Source of the DNA: Zhengitettix transpicula
Lineage: Eukaryota; Arthropoda; Insecta; Orthoptera; Tetrigidae
DNA: 64,000 nt
Reading direction: 5' to 3'
Assembly: GCA_037074705.1 (NCBI GenBank)
Contig: CM073596.1
Coordinates: 59,781,619 to 59,845,618, forward strand
This document shows positions 46,093 through 57,899 of this stretch, one piece after another (position 1 is the stretch's first letter; every line of letters begins with the position of its first letter). The notes beneath the pieces are model-generated. The model made no database searches, was not told the DNA's origin, and saw only the letters and a list, made by a program, of their open reading frames with translations. The position numbers were made by a program, and so were the translations under genes.

Positions 46093-47905
46093 CATACAAA
46101 GATAAATCCGTTGAGCAAATTTTCCCAAATTTCGTACACGTGTTCCTTTCGCACCAGAAACAAATATTGTGGGGGGGGTAAGAGACGACTACTACCCCAG
46201 GGGGGGTGGTTGAGAGTGGAAATTTTCAAACAAGCAAAAATGGCCGATATTTGGGGAGAAAACGTAACACCTCATTTCCTTGCAATATTTTAATCAACTA
46301 ATGGTGAAGTGAGTGTTGGTTGGTTCAGAGGCACTTTTCTTGTACGAGCCACAGCCTCATTTCTGAAGCTGTAATTACTACTTAAGTTGGATAAAGTGGT
46401 CTCCTAAATGCAATTATTATTTTTTTTCTTTTCCTGCTCTGACTTCTCCCCCTCCTAAAGTACCCCCCCAAAAAAGCCCACACCCCTCACATAACTGTCA
46501 CAGCTAAAAGATAATCCACGTCGTGTTTTAGCGAAGAAGGTACCACATTTCCTTTCAAGAGCTTTTAACATCATCTTGGATAACGGTCGTTAAATCTGCG
46601 GTAGTTGTGAACTGCGTTTTATCACTGGAAAATTGTGAAAAGAAGTTACAAATAAAATACCTTTTGAAATGACGGGAAACCATACCTTATATATACCAAA
46701 AATCCAGTGTCAATTATAACTACACTAGTTTTCGAAAAATCCTGTTAGTTTTTGAGCCTCATAACCTCTTTCCATCCTAAAGGATTAACCAGTGTCCAGC
46801 TAACCTGAGCTAACCTGAGCTTACCCGACCTCCAACCTCAGCCGTCCTGAATAATCACCTTTGTTTTCCGATCGGGCCAAAGATTTTCACCGGTATATTT
46901 CTTTCTCGTTAGTAACGATAAATACACTTGAATTTAATTCCAAAGTACCAAAAAAAGCAATCCGGAGTGAATATAAAAATTATTAACATACTATCTTGGT
47001 GTCCGGCGTTGCCCGAGTTGTCGTAATAAAACTCTGCGACATCCATAACCCCGGATTCGACCCCAATCTCGGCTGTTTTCACGTTACTTTTGTGTAACGC
47101 TCCCCCTCCCCAACCCTTCCTAGACAAAAAGGGGTACAAATTATACTTAAACCAACGTCGGAAGAAATAGTACAAATCTCATTGATCTCGAAAAATATTT
47201 ATCCGATGGAAAGATCGGCCGTTTTTCATGTTATAAAATTTCCACCCCCGTCCACCTCCACCCCCGGAGGGTTAACGGCATGTTTAAAATCATAATAAAA
47301 TTCATTGACATGTATATCCCCCGGATGTGATTCCAATCTCGGCTGTTTTTTTTTTCGTAACGCCACTACACCCCTATTTATAAACTGACTCCCATCTCAT
47401 GGTGAAAGGGGTTGTAGTTATACACAAAAATAATAACTGTAAAAAACTCTATCTATGTCATAGACCCCGATAAATTTTCTTTCGACGAAAAATATCGGCC
47501 GTTTTAACATGTTTGAAAATTTCGAACTACCGACAAACCCGCGCCTCTTGGGGTTAACGACAAGTTGAATCTCATAATGAAACTCAGCGACTTCTACAAC
47601 CCTGGATTTTACACCGATCTTGTTTGTTTTCGCGTTATTTTCCACCCCGCGCCGCTAAGGGTGCTCTCCTTTCATGCCGTAAGGGGTAGAAACACTGTGC
47701 ATGTCGTCGACCCCGAAAAGTATTTATCCGACGCAAATATCGGTCGTTTTAGCATGTTTGAGAATTTTCACAGTGTCCGTGGGGGTGGTAGACGTGTTTT
47801 TCCCCCCACAGTGTTTGTTTCCGGTTTAAAGGGAACACGTGTACGAAATATGGTGAAATTTGTTCCGCGGGTGTGGATTTGTTTGCGGGACGTACAAAGA
47901 AAAAT
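46093..47905. mobile_element. Fold-back-like repeat region with 270-280-bp tandem monomers
   Basis: The left end carries AATTTCGTACACGTGTTCC on the plus strand. The right end (47,830-47,880) carries the inverted equivalent, so the two outer about 130 bp face each other. Between them, diverged monomers repeat GATT...CCAATCTCGGCTGTTTT near 47,052 and 47,319 and a more diverged form near 47,601 (spacing about 267-282 bp), in minus orientation. Related copies lie at 59,430-60,016. No transposase frame. A non-autonomous element or satellite remnant. Confidence 0.5.
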
Positions 47906-48600
47906 TTTATTTTTACATATTAGGTTATAGATATGGAGAAAAGATTTCGTGAAGCATTTTCGAGCACGATAACAGCAGAACAGTGGCCTTCTAAAGAATT
48001 CTCGGCTCTCAGAGATAGAAAGTGAGAAGGGCAAGGCTATAGAGAGCGGGGAGGGAGACAATGAAAGCAGCGGTCGCAAGATCCCGAGGTTAATCAGAGG
48101 AACTGAGATAAGGGGCGGCACTAAATCAGCCGATGACGATAATGAGATATCGGGGCAGGATAGCGAGCCGAACCAGGAAATTGCACTTGGCGGTGGATTG
48201 TGGAGGGACGGGCAGGGGGGGGGGGCGGTTTGGAAAGGATGGAGGGAGACAGCAGACACAGCGAGGTGAAGCAGAATAGGGTAGATGATAATTGCCCCCC
48301 CCCCTACCCACGCCTTCGTGCCTTACGCGTGATTCCTTATTCGACGGCGTCTTTATGAATTGCAATACGGCACAATCACGCCTCCTCGCCGCAATCAAGG
48401 GGAAGCGATCAATCAAAAAAAATAAAAAGTTAGGATGGGGCGGGGGTGGAGTAGCAATCAATGATGTAAGGTCGAGGGTGAGAAGAGGTCAATAACCTAC
48501 CCCGACAATTTTGGAAAGTGGCACGTCCAATAAAGGGGAAACACGTGAAGGTAGACAAGCACAATTGGAGTTGAAGCATTTCAAATGAAAGTCCATCTGG
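47906..48600. other. Purine-rich intergenic DNA with poly-G and poly-C runs
   Basis: A-rich and G-rich sequence with poly-G at about 48,217-48,227 and poly-C at 48,295-48,304. Open frames on the minus strand are Ser/Pro-rich low-complexity shadows. Confidence 0.6.
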
Positions 48601-49458
48601 CATTATTAAACTTTCCCTTCACAACTCACACAGCCAGTAGTTAAAATTCGTCATCCAGAAATGAAAATATTGCGGGTGCTGAAAAGGTTCAAAAACACAA
48701 ATTACATTTTGTAAACTAAAATGGAGAATTGAGTCGTTATTATGTGGAGAACTATTATGCAAGTACATATGTAGATTTAATAACGAGTACATATTTATTA
48801 AAAAAATAATATATATTAGCAAATTAAGACAATTATTTTAATGTCATCAAGGATTGTTGCTTTAAGGGGGTAGGTGCGGTTATCACATGCTGTATATAGG
48901 AAAAGTTTGGACATTATAAGTAAAAAATATTTTTTTATAACTTTTTTGTAGCTTGTATCCTTTAAATAAATTATAGTTTTAAGTGTCATACTTTTTTGGC
49001 ATATATATATATATATATATATAATTTTAAAAATCTTATAAAAATTATTTCATTTTACTATTACACTGATAACTCAATTTTTAATTTAAATTAATTCATT
49101 ATTTATAAGTAAAATAAAGGTCAGTGTTCTTGGAAGAACATTTCGAGAACCTTTCAGTTATATATTCCTATGTTAGGACTCTACAAATATAATACCTGCT
49201 TTTGCAGTTGACTCTCACTCGAGCAATATTTATTCAAACACATCGCATAAAATCACATCGAGTCTGTAAACTGGAAACTTTCTTCTTTTACATTGTCGTG
49301 GCGACACTGAACACTGAACTTCTCTGCGACGTGGCGTGTGTAATCTTTGGCAATTTGATTTCCTTGTCGCTGGAAGTTGGCGCGCTAAAATTCAAATAAT
49401 CTCTTTGCAATCCGCCACATATGGTTTCTATGGCTAAAAATTATTTTCGTCTGTTTTC
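48601..49458. other. AT-rich interval, nothing recognised
   Basis: Contains an (AT)n run near 48,999-49,023 and no supported gene. Confidence 0.6.
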
Positions 49459-51140
49459 TTTTTTAGGTAACAGACTACATGAGGGTGATCCACATTGTGG
49501 CAACTCCCCTTTAATAGCATAGGAAGGGATTTGAAAGGGGGGATGCGGAAGGGTAGAGGAAGGTAGCCAAGGGTTAACTAGGATCCCCGGGCTATAGTTT
49601 AAGGATCCTCCCCGGCATTCGCCTAAAAGTAATGCAGTACAAACCCTAGAAAAACTTGCATCAGGTAGGTCGAGGCATTGGGTACTTGTCTCACGTTCTT
49701 TCGATAGCGGGAAAGGAGTTTACTGTGGGGACGCAGCATTCCCTTCTCCGTGCCTCGACCAGTTTAAGAGGCAGCTGGCCGAGTATTCCAATGGGAACAG
49801 GGAACATCTCTTACCGTATGCCCAAGGTCTGTGACCCTCGGAACATACACCTCTCAAAACATTCCGAGGTGCCTCTGGCTTGTGGGAACCTCAATTCAAA
49901 AAAACAGAGAGATGTGAAGGCATCCCCAAAGGTATCCCACGCCAGAGCTCTCTCATTTTCTTCTGTTGTTGTTTTGATACATTTCCCTTTTATTTTTTTA
50001 AATAAAATAACAGCAAGAAAGAAGTTAAAAGCTACCGGGAACTCTAAGACAATTTATTCATTTATGCGGCGGTTGTGAAGCAGTAAAATATTCTGTATGC
50101 AGTCGTTTTATAACAAGTCTTGTCGTTTCTGCCGCTGTCCGAGGCAAATGGTGCAGATCTTAACAATACCGGGTGGGTAAAATTCCAAACAATAACATGA
50201 AGAGTTGCTTCTGAGAACATTGTTACTTGCGGGCGTCTCTTTTTTTTTTTGACTTTTGTCATTCTCCATATTAAAAATCTCAGAGAAATTAGGAAATAAA
50301 GTCTCATTATCAACAGAGACCTGCTGATCTTTCAGAGTAAAAAAGAAACACTTAATCGATATAATTTCAAGATTTAGAAACATAGAAATAATACACCAAC
50401 TTACACGCACCGACAACGTTGTGTGTGTCCTCGACTACGCCGGTGAATTTTTTTTTTCAAGTTAAAAGCCTCTCTGATCCTCGAAATATTCTTACTGGTC
50501 CCGTGAAATCGAAATGACTGTCAAAAATTTATTAATCATTCCATTAGTCCTCGGTCGAGGAAATAGAATACGTCATAACATAAGATTACATGAAAATAAA
50601 CTGTCTGTGAGGGCTATTCTTTCGTAGGCAGTACCTTGTAGGAGAGACAGGAAGGGGCCTAGTTTGGGGATGCCTTCTCTTCTCTCTCCGTTTTTGAACT
50701 AAAGTTCCCACAAGCCGAAGCACCTTGGCCTGTTCTGAGAGGTGTATGTTCCGGGATCGCAGACCTTGGGTATACGGTAAGAGTTGTTAGTTGTTCCCAT
50801 TGGAACAGTCGGCCAGCTGCCTCCTAAACTGGTCGAGGCACGGAGAAGGCAATGCTGCGTACCCACAGAAAACTCCTTTGCTGATATCGGAAGGGCGTGG
50901 AATAAGTACCTCAATGCCGGACCTACCTGATGCAGGTTTTTATAGGGTTTGTCCTGCATCACTTTTAGGCGAATTGCCGGGTGGGTAGGATCCTTTAAGT
51001 ACAATCCGGCGGCCCTCGTTAACCCTTGGCTACCTTCCTCTACCCTTCCGCATCCCCCCTTTCAAATCCCTTCCTATGCTATTAAAGGGGAGTTGCCACC
51101 ACGTGGATTACCCTCAAGTAGCCTGTTACCCTAAAAAAAA
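49459..51140. mobile_element. Fold-back element with about 475-bp inverted arms
   Basis: Left arm 49,459-49,932 and right arm 50,663-51,140 are inverted copies of one dispersed family. The outer ends are TTTTTTAGGTAACAG and the inverted CTGTTACCCTAAAAAAA. Arms are diverged but alignable throughout. The spacer is 730 bp with no transposase. Further single copies at 54.1-54.7 kb and 56.9-57.6 kb show that the arm itself is the dispersed unit. Target-site duplication not evident. Confidence 0.6.
49656..49900 (+). other. Open frame shared between copies of the dispersed repeat
   Basis: A frame beginning MHQVGRGIGYLSHVLSIAGK and containing LLRASTSLRGSWPS is paralleled by the minus-strand frame 50,699-51,004 (LHQVGPALRYLF, then LLRASTSLGGSWPT and KVCDPG). 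The protein is kept at many positions between two diverged copies, but other copies (54.2 and 57.0 kb) are broken. It may be a relic of a coding parent element or chance similarity of young copies. Confidence 0.3.
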
Positions 51141-51518
51141 TTACTACAATTACAAAGTTTTTTAAAAAAAACATTGTAATTTACAAAAAAAAGAATAATT
51201 TAAAACTACATTAAATATATTAATATATCAGTAATTAGTGATTAAATAAATGATTAGTATATTAATTAATCTTCCATTTTATCATCTAGAACACTCATTC
51301 AGACTATTTGCTTTTCACGACTCTATTTCTCAGACTATGTTCTTGGTTTTTTTATCGTTCCTTGACGTTACCTAACCCGCCTTCTTCACACAGAAAAAAA
51401 AAACCTGCAAAAAATTCTTAATAAAATTAACCGTTATTAAAACCCTTAAACTGAAGGAATTGCCTATAGCACTGTAGTACACCTATACATATATATCATT
51501 AACAATTAATGAATAAGA

Positions 51519-51731
51519 AAGATAGCCAATACAGACAAAAAAAAAAGGTAATATAAAAACCACACAGCGTTTCTGGGAACCTTGTCCCCGTTCGTCAGGT
51601 GCTAAGAAGACCCAGTGCAGTTGTGTGTTTATCTAGGCTCTTCTTAATCACCTGCCGAAAGGACCAAGGATTCCAGAAACGTTGTGAGGTATTTATATTA
51701 CCCTTTTTTGTCTGTATTTGACTATTTTCTT
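51519..51731. repeat. Palindromic hairpin repeat, about 210 bp
   Basis: The left half from ATAGCCAATACAGAC pairs with the right half ending GTCTGTATTTGACTAT. Pairing continues through AGGTAATATAAA with TTTATATTACCC, CGTTTCTGGGAACC with GGATTCCAGAAACG, and CAGGTGCTAAGAAGA with TCTTCTTAATCACCTG. The loop is about 30-40 nt. A MITE-like fold-back with no coding capacity. Confidence 0.75.
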
Positions 51732-52700
51732 TTATTTAAAAGTTTTAATTTAACCTACGTTTTGAATTAATAAAACAATTTATGACCTTATACAGACTGT
51801 GTGAATTTAATAACTTGTTAATCGTTTAGTTGTGCTAGTTTGTTATATTAATTTGGTAAGTAGTTTATTTTTGTGTACTTCAGCTTGCCCTTGTTTACTT
51901 TGTACAATTATACTGTATATCTATTCATTTGTAAAAACCTAATCTGTAGCAAAATACCTGAAGGAGATACAAAACGGTATCGAAACGTCGTCATAATATA
52001 AATAAAAAAATAAATCTGTATGATGTCATCAATTGTGTGATTAATTCAAAAACAGACGTTAAAAGGACACGATTTACTTATAGATTCGCTATCACTCTGG
52101 ACATGATGTTAATGAATTCAGAAACGAGTCTAGAAATAAAATTAGTTTCAAGATGAAGGATTTTTACATTAGTCCATTTAAAGCTGTGATTGTTCGACGC
52201 CATGTGCTTGTCCACAGGTAATTTTCTAATTCGTTCTATGTTCCTTGATCCTTGTTTTTATATGCTATTTTGATTTGACCTATGTCCTATATATAATTAT
52301 TTTATAAATGCTGATATATCGATTATGTCCAACATTTTAATTTTTACTCATTTATTCACCAGTTCTCCGTCTACACGGTGTTTTTTTCTTTTCTCTCTCT
52401 CTCTCTCTCGAAACCAATCCTTATTTTTCAAACCACATACGGAATTCAAATCTTATAGAATTTAAAGAATCTCCGTGAATTTTTACTCTACGTTTTCAGA
52501 AAAAGTTACTCAAGTGGTTCTATTAGTAATTAAGGGGTTTTTGTATCTTCGTAGAGATCCTAATCTATTGCCCATATTCTTCTAGTTTTCCTGATTCCGT
52601 TTCTTAGTGACATGTTTCTCAAAAACCTTAGATTCCGACTTCTCATTTTATCTTTGGATGCTAAAATAAGATATTAACGATGTACTGTTTAACTAACATG
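51732..52700. other. AT-rich interval with a retroelement-like phrase
   Basis: Around 51,958-51,992 the phrase CTGAAGGAGATACAAAACGG followed by TATCGAAACGTCGTC resembles a motif I associate with retroelement-derived repeats in many invertebrates; this is from memory and weak. A (TC)n run lies near 52,393-52,410. Nothing else supported. Confidence 0.35.
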
Positions 52701-54105
52701 CAGCATACACGGGGTTTTATTTGTGGGGGGGGAGGGACATTTATACAGGAAACAACAATTTCATCGTGAATTGGGTAAAAACAAAATGGTGTTATCGTTA
52801 AAAAGTTTTTACAAACGCCAATGGCACAATGGGTTAAAAAAAAATAACCACAAACGAGGACTGTTTAGATTTGAAATGATGTTCAGGCAAATACTCGTAA
52901 TGGCTTCACGTATGAAGAGAGGATAGGGTGGGGAAGGCTTCCCCCCGTCCCCTATTATCAACCCCTCCGGGGCCACACATTTGTTGGTGTAACCGCGCGA
53001 GCACAGATAGAGCGCAAACGGTAATTCGAGCATTCAGAGAGAGAGAGAGAGAGTGGGGGTGGGGGGTTAGAGAATATGAGCACAGTAGTTGTAGAGGTAG
53101 TGCCATGGAACGTCCAACGATCCAGGGCAAAACTAATGTGTTAACAGGTCTCTGGTACCCGCAAATTGAATCGTAGTCGTCTGCTGACTAAGTGATTTAG
53201 CGGAACATGGATACGAACTCGGAACGAGGGGGAGTGAAGGAGGGGTAAAAACCTCCCTACGGTTGAGTTATTACTCGCACAAAAACAGACGCGCGCTATA
53301 TTGCCATCACCGCCGCCATCAAAGGACGCTATTACAAAGTCGGCTTTAATTAACACATACTGCCTAATTTAGCAAACCAAGTTAACTACGAACACCGGAA
53401 TGAGAGAAATTGAAAAAAAAAATAAGAGCATTAATTAAGCCCGTCTAAAAGATGTTAACGTTCGCTGATAGATGTAGAACAAGCTATGAGGAAGTCATTA
53501 ATTAAAACTGATTTTTGGTGAGCAGAAAACGTCAGAATCGATTGCACAATCTTTACTGCCACGCTATAGACAAAGAGGACATCAAATTGATCTGAATCAA
53601 ACATTAAAGTGAATCCTAGATTTTTTCCGTACATAGTATCAGACAAGCGGACGGTAATGTAGACAAGTATATTTGTATTTAATATATTTAACATCTGTAA
53701 GGCACAATAAACTTCCTAATATATTATAGACAGTCTCTTAAAATATGTTGTATTAACCCTTTAGTGCATAGTATAGCATATATACATAGACTTAGTATCA
53801 CCCCAGAGACGTCTGTCGGTCTCTAAAGAGAGCTGAATTGTGATTCAGAAAATGAAACAACGTGCACTTAAAGGAACAGTAAAATTTTTGACATCCGTTG
53901 ACATTTTAAAACACGCCTGTCCGAGCTTTCTGTGAGTCAACCCCCTCAGGCTAGATTTTTGCTACCCGCCGGACAACTTCAGAATATTTACTTTCTGTGG
54001 TTTTTTAATGCGTTTTATTTTCCCAAGAAAGAAAATTTTAAGTGGCATTCTCATATTAGAAACTAATTGCACTAAAAATAAATCATTATCCAATTAATTT
54101 ATTAT
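52701..54105. other. Mixed intergenic DNA
   Basis: Short GC-richer patches (52,940-53,170 and 53,180-53,310) with a (GA)n run near 53,036-53,054, then AT-rich sequence. Open frames up to 82 codons overlap on both strands without splice or domain support. Confidence 0.55.
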
Positions 54106-54655
54106 GTTATTAAAGGGGAGTTGCCACCACGTGGATTGCCCTCATGTAGCCTGTTACTCTAAAATCAAAAAAGCGGCCATTCTAAAGTAAGCCTTCTCTC
54201 GCAGGTGAACCTTCCCTGAGAGCTCTAGAGGAGGTTACCTTTGAGGATGCCTTCTCCTCTCTCTCTCTGGTTTTTTGAACTAAGGTTCCCACAAGCCGAG
54301 GAACCTCGGCCTGTTTTGAGAGGTGCATCTTCCTGGGTCTACAGACCTTCGGCGTACTTTAAGATTTGTTCGCTGTTCCCATTGGACCAGTCCACCAACT
54401 GCCTCCTAAACTAGTCGAGGTTACGGAGAAGAGAATGCTGCGTCCCCACAGTAAACCCCCTCTCCCGTCAACAAAAGGGCGTGGGACAAGTGCCAAATGC
54501 CCGACCTACCTGATGCAGGTTTTGTAGGGTTTGTCCTGCATCACTTTTAGGCGAATGTCCAGGTAGGATCCTTAAACTACGGCTCGTGGGCCCCTAGTTA
54601 ACCCTTGGCTACCTTGCTCAACCTTTCCGTATCCCCACTTTCAGTCCCTTCCCTA
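54106..54655 (-). mobile_element. Dispersed-repeat copies: a tail, then a longer copy
   Basis: 54,108-54,160 matches only the GGAGTTGCCACCACGTGG terminus of the family. From about 54,236 a second, longer copy begins (ACTAAGGTTCCCACAAGCC) and runs to about 54,655, truncated before the terminus. The two lie head to tail in the orientation of the right arm of the 49.5-51.1 kb fold-back. Confidence 0.6.
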
Positions 54656-54884
54656 TCTTCTTCTACAACCATTCCAAAAAGATTTTGTGTGTCATCAAAG
54701 ATTCCTGGGACTATTATCCGCTGTGTCTGTCTAGTTGGGTTGTAGTGCGCAGGAATGGTAGTGACGTGCATTGTGGACAGCCGTCATCCCTCCGTGGTGG
54801 ACGTTCAATAGCCGCGCTGCAATCTGTGCGGGAGCGTGTTTACGTCTTTGTGAGATGATGGATGACCGTTCCGTGCAAACACAT

Positions 54885-54920
<36 letters not shown>

Positions 54921-55381
54921 GGTGGCTGGCGGTGGTGGTGTGGCCCAGCTACTCCCGCGAGTATTTGCCGACGGTGGACCGCTAATGGAGTCTGGGCGAC
55001 ACCCAACCGCCGAGACCCTACATCCATCACCATCTCTCTCTCTCTCTCTCCCCAGTAGCTTCGGAGACAGGAGTGTCCAGCTCGGCCGCCAGAGATCATC
55101 TCCCAACGATCACACACACGTCACCCGACACCGAGGCTTCGGTGATCACAATTACGTCTCACAGTCTCAAGTCAGACTTTTAAACACCACGGGAATAAAA
55201 GCGAAACTTCAATGAGTAAATCTAAAAGAAAGCGGAGAAAAAATTACACAGAAGGTCGATCCTAAAAAATTATTATCATTCTACCAACGTTAAATATCGT
55301 AGATGTCTATATTAAAAATATAATCACTGTTACTGACTTAACAGTCACGGGAAATTTATTCAGCGCCATTAAAAATTGTAA
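54656..55381. other. Microsatellite-bearing interval
   Basis: (CA)n(GA)n at about 54,881-54,921 and (CT)n at 55,035-55,051 lie in a GC-rich patch. The patch is followed by AT-rich DNA. Overlapping frames of 88-128 codons pass through the microsatellites and look like artefacts. Confidence 0.6.
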
Positions 55382-55777
55382 CGCAAGAGGTTTCGTGTAA
55401 TTGCTTTGGAACATCGACTTCACACGTTACTCATACCGGAAGATATTCCGGTTGACTGTTATAGAGTGGATACCGTCCTGGTAAAGATTAAGGTTATGGA
55501 GTGATCAATTATAACATGTGAGCAGTTATATTGTTATTCAGATGCCCAATATTTAAAAATTCGCCTGGTTGAAGCAATCACATTGGAAAATATTCCTGAG
55601 AGCTCGAATAAAATTATTCGTCGTTTTTTGGGGTACATGGAGGATGCACTTGGTGAAATGATTAACCCAATTAATGAGCGGTTCCCGCTTGATGCAAGGC
55701 CGACCTTTCGATCTGACCGACCTTCAGCTCCGAGTGCAATACGATTTATGCCTTTATCTGGCTGCATCAGCTCCTAA
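55382..55777 (+). pseudogene. 132-codon coding-like tract with one in-frame TGA
   Basis: One frame runs from 55,382 (after a TAA) to a TAA at 55,775-55,777 with a single TGA at 55,502-55,504. Before the TGA: RFRVIALEHRLHTLLIPEDI and onward. After it: CEQLYCYSDAQYLKIRLVEA, then ENIPESSNKIIRRFLGYMED. The composition is clearly more protein-like than nearby chance frames. An acceptor-like TTGTTATTCAG ends at 55,541, so the second half could be an exon alone. No family recognised. Confidence 0.4.
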
Positions 55778-55782
55778 ACCCC

Positions 55783-55843
55783 TGCCCACACACACACACA
55801 CACACACACAGCTCTCTTGGGGTGGTGGTGGTGGTGGTGGGGG
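55783..55843 (+). repeat. (CA)n and (GGT)n microsatellites
   Basis: About 14 CA repeats, a short unique stretch, then GGT/GGG repeats. Confidence 0.95.
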
Positions 55844-56929
55844 TATGAGAGGAGACCGCACTAAATCAACCCTCCCGTGCTCGCGAGCAAAACTCGATAT
55901 CTGCTCCCTCCCTGGTCAGGTTGGTACACCTGCCTGCTTGCCTTTTCCACGTGTGTGGGGGAGCAGGTGCGAACTGTTGCTTCTTGGTTTAGTGCTGAAA
56001 CTGTCACAAAATTCGCGAATGGAGGTTTCCTTATCTTTCCACAAGACGCCATCATTAATTGACGCATTGCTCCAGCGATATTAAAAAAAACAACGGAGAC
56101 TTTAAAAGTAGACGAATGGACTCCCTCCACGGGATGAGGCGACACCCATCACCATGGAACGACTTTTAATTCTGCTTTTCCGGTAGAAAAAAAATAAATC
56201 CATCACGCGAAGTAATATTTCATTAATATAAAGTCAATTTCAGTTTTTAATGCGGCGTTGTAGCTTACGCTGTAATAAAATGGACAGCACTTTAATGCAC
56301 TGTAATGCACTTTACTGTCAAAATAAATAAATAAATAGCGAAATTACAGGGAAAAATATGTGCTAAATTAAAAATCGCTGAGTGTTTAATTACTATATAT
56401 TTTTACCGCAGACGTTTTATAATTTTATACTTTACATGCTTTTCTTCTAAGATTAACTGTGATACGGATAAAAAAACGTAGAAATTTCAAACCTTAGACC
56501 TATTTTTTTTTATCATAGCGAATGGCATAAAAGTGTGCTGCATTCACTTATAAATCTTTACTTGTAATGTATCAAACCACCATATACAGTTCTCTCTTCA
56601 TGTCTTTATTTGCTTAGATATTTAAACCAGAGGAGCCATCATCATTTGTCTCATCTACCATAAAATATCTTCAATGACTTTTATCAAGTGCATTTCGTCA
56701 ATTTTTTTCTGGGTGTCTGGAAGGGCTATATATTAAAGAGCATTTAGAAGAACACGTGTGAATAAAAGAATGGATGCGGAATATGGATGGGGAATATGTG
56801 GTTTTCTATGCCAGTATAATCGAAAAAATTAAAAGAATGGGAAAAAGGGGAAAAAGGGGAAACAGATGCACACGTGTCAAAAATTAAAATTAGTGGCGAA
56901 AAAAAAATGCTATTTGCAATATAGGTTTT
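55844..56929. other. Interval without a recognised gene
   Basis: A GC-richer stretch to 56,160 with overlapping short frames on both strands (the 94-codon minus frame 55,861-56,145 is the longest unshared one), then AT-rich DNA. Confidence 0.5.
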
Positions 56930-57591
56930 AAGAATACTCCAGAGAGCTCTGGAACAGTCTACCATTGGGGAATCCTTCTCCTCTCGCTGGTTTTTTGAAC
57001 TAAGGTGCCGAGGCACCTTGACCTGTTTTTGAGAGGTTTTATGTTCCGGGGTCACAGACCTTGGGGCATACGGTAAGAGTTGTCCGCTATTCCCATTGGA
57101 ACAGTCGTCCAGCTGCCTCCTAAACCGGTCAAGGCACGGCGAGGGGAATGCTGCGATCCCACAGCAAACCCCTCACCCCCGCCATTAAGGGAAGGGGGTG
57201 GGACAAGTACCAAATGCACGACCTACCTGATGCAGGTTTTTCTAGGGTTTTCCCTGCATTTCTTTAGGTGAATGCCGGGTAGGATTCTTAAAATATAGCC
57301 CGGGGGCCCTAGTTAACCCTTGGCTACCTTCTTCTATCCTTCCGCATCCCCCCTTTCATTCCTTTTCCTATGCTATAAGAGGGGAGTTGTCACTATGTGG
57401 ATTACCCTATACATAGCCTGGCTACTCCTTATTATTTTTCATTACATTAATTTACAAGTTTTTGACCTAAGGTGACGAAGCACCTCTGCCTGTTTTTGAG
57501 AGGTTTTAGGTTCCGGGGTCGCAGACCTTGGGGCATACGGTAAGAGTTGTCCGCTATTCCTATTGGAACAGTCGGCCAGCTGCCTCCTAAA
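56930..57591 (-). mobile_element. Dispersed-repeat copy plus a truncated second copy
   Basis: A near-full copy (56,930-57,430, ending GGGGAGTTGTCACTATGTGG and onward) is followed about 35 bp later by a partial copy (57,465-57,591). The partial copy repeats its first about 130 bp at roughly 90% identity and is cut off after GCTGCCTCCTAAAC. Orientation matches the 54.2-kb copy. Confidence 0.65.
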
Positions 57592-57868
57592 CAGAATCAT
57601 TTCTCGTTACTAATCAGAGAAAAAAATAGGTGTAGTATGAAACTATTCGTCTGTTTATTTTAACACGAAAAAGAGAAAAAAAATCATCAACATATAAAAT
57701 TACATCTTTAGGTAAATAATCAAACAACGGTGATGTGGATGTTTTATAGGGAACTGGTAATGATTATGAACAATATGGCCCAAAAATAAAAACGGGTACA
57801 ACGTTTCTTCCTCTGATTCGTGGGCCTTCTCAAGTACTCCAGTGTTCTGTGTTTTGTTCCTAATCGTA

Positions 57869-57899
<31 letters not shown>

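Noticed and set aside
45877..46293. Frames of 61-112 codons of Cys/Val or His/Thr/Arg/Glu repeats
   Set aside because: Artefacts of the (TC)n(TG)n microsatellite.
47768..48259. 163-codon minus frame, longest in the window
   Set aside because: Ser/Pro-rich, overlaps the repeat family end and purine-rich low-complexity DNA; no domain or splice support.
54731..55117. 128-codon minus frame
   Set aside because: Passes through (CT)n and (CA)n(GA)n tracts; a competing frame of similar length is open on the other strand.
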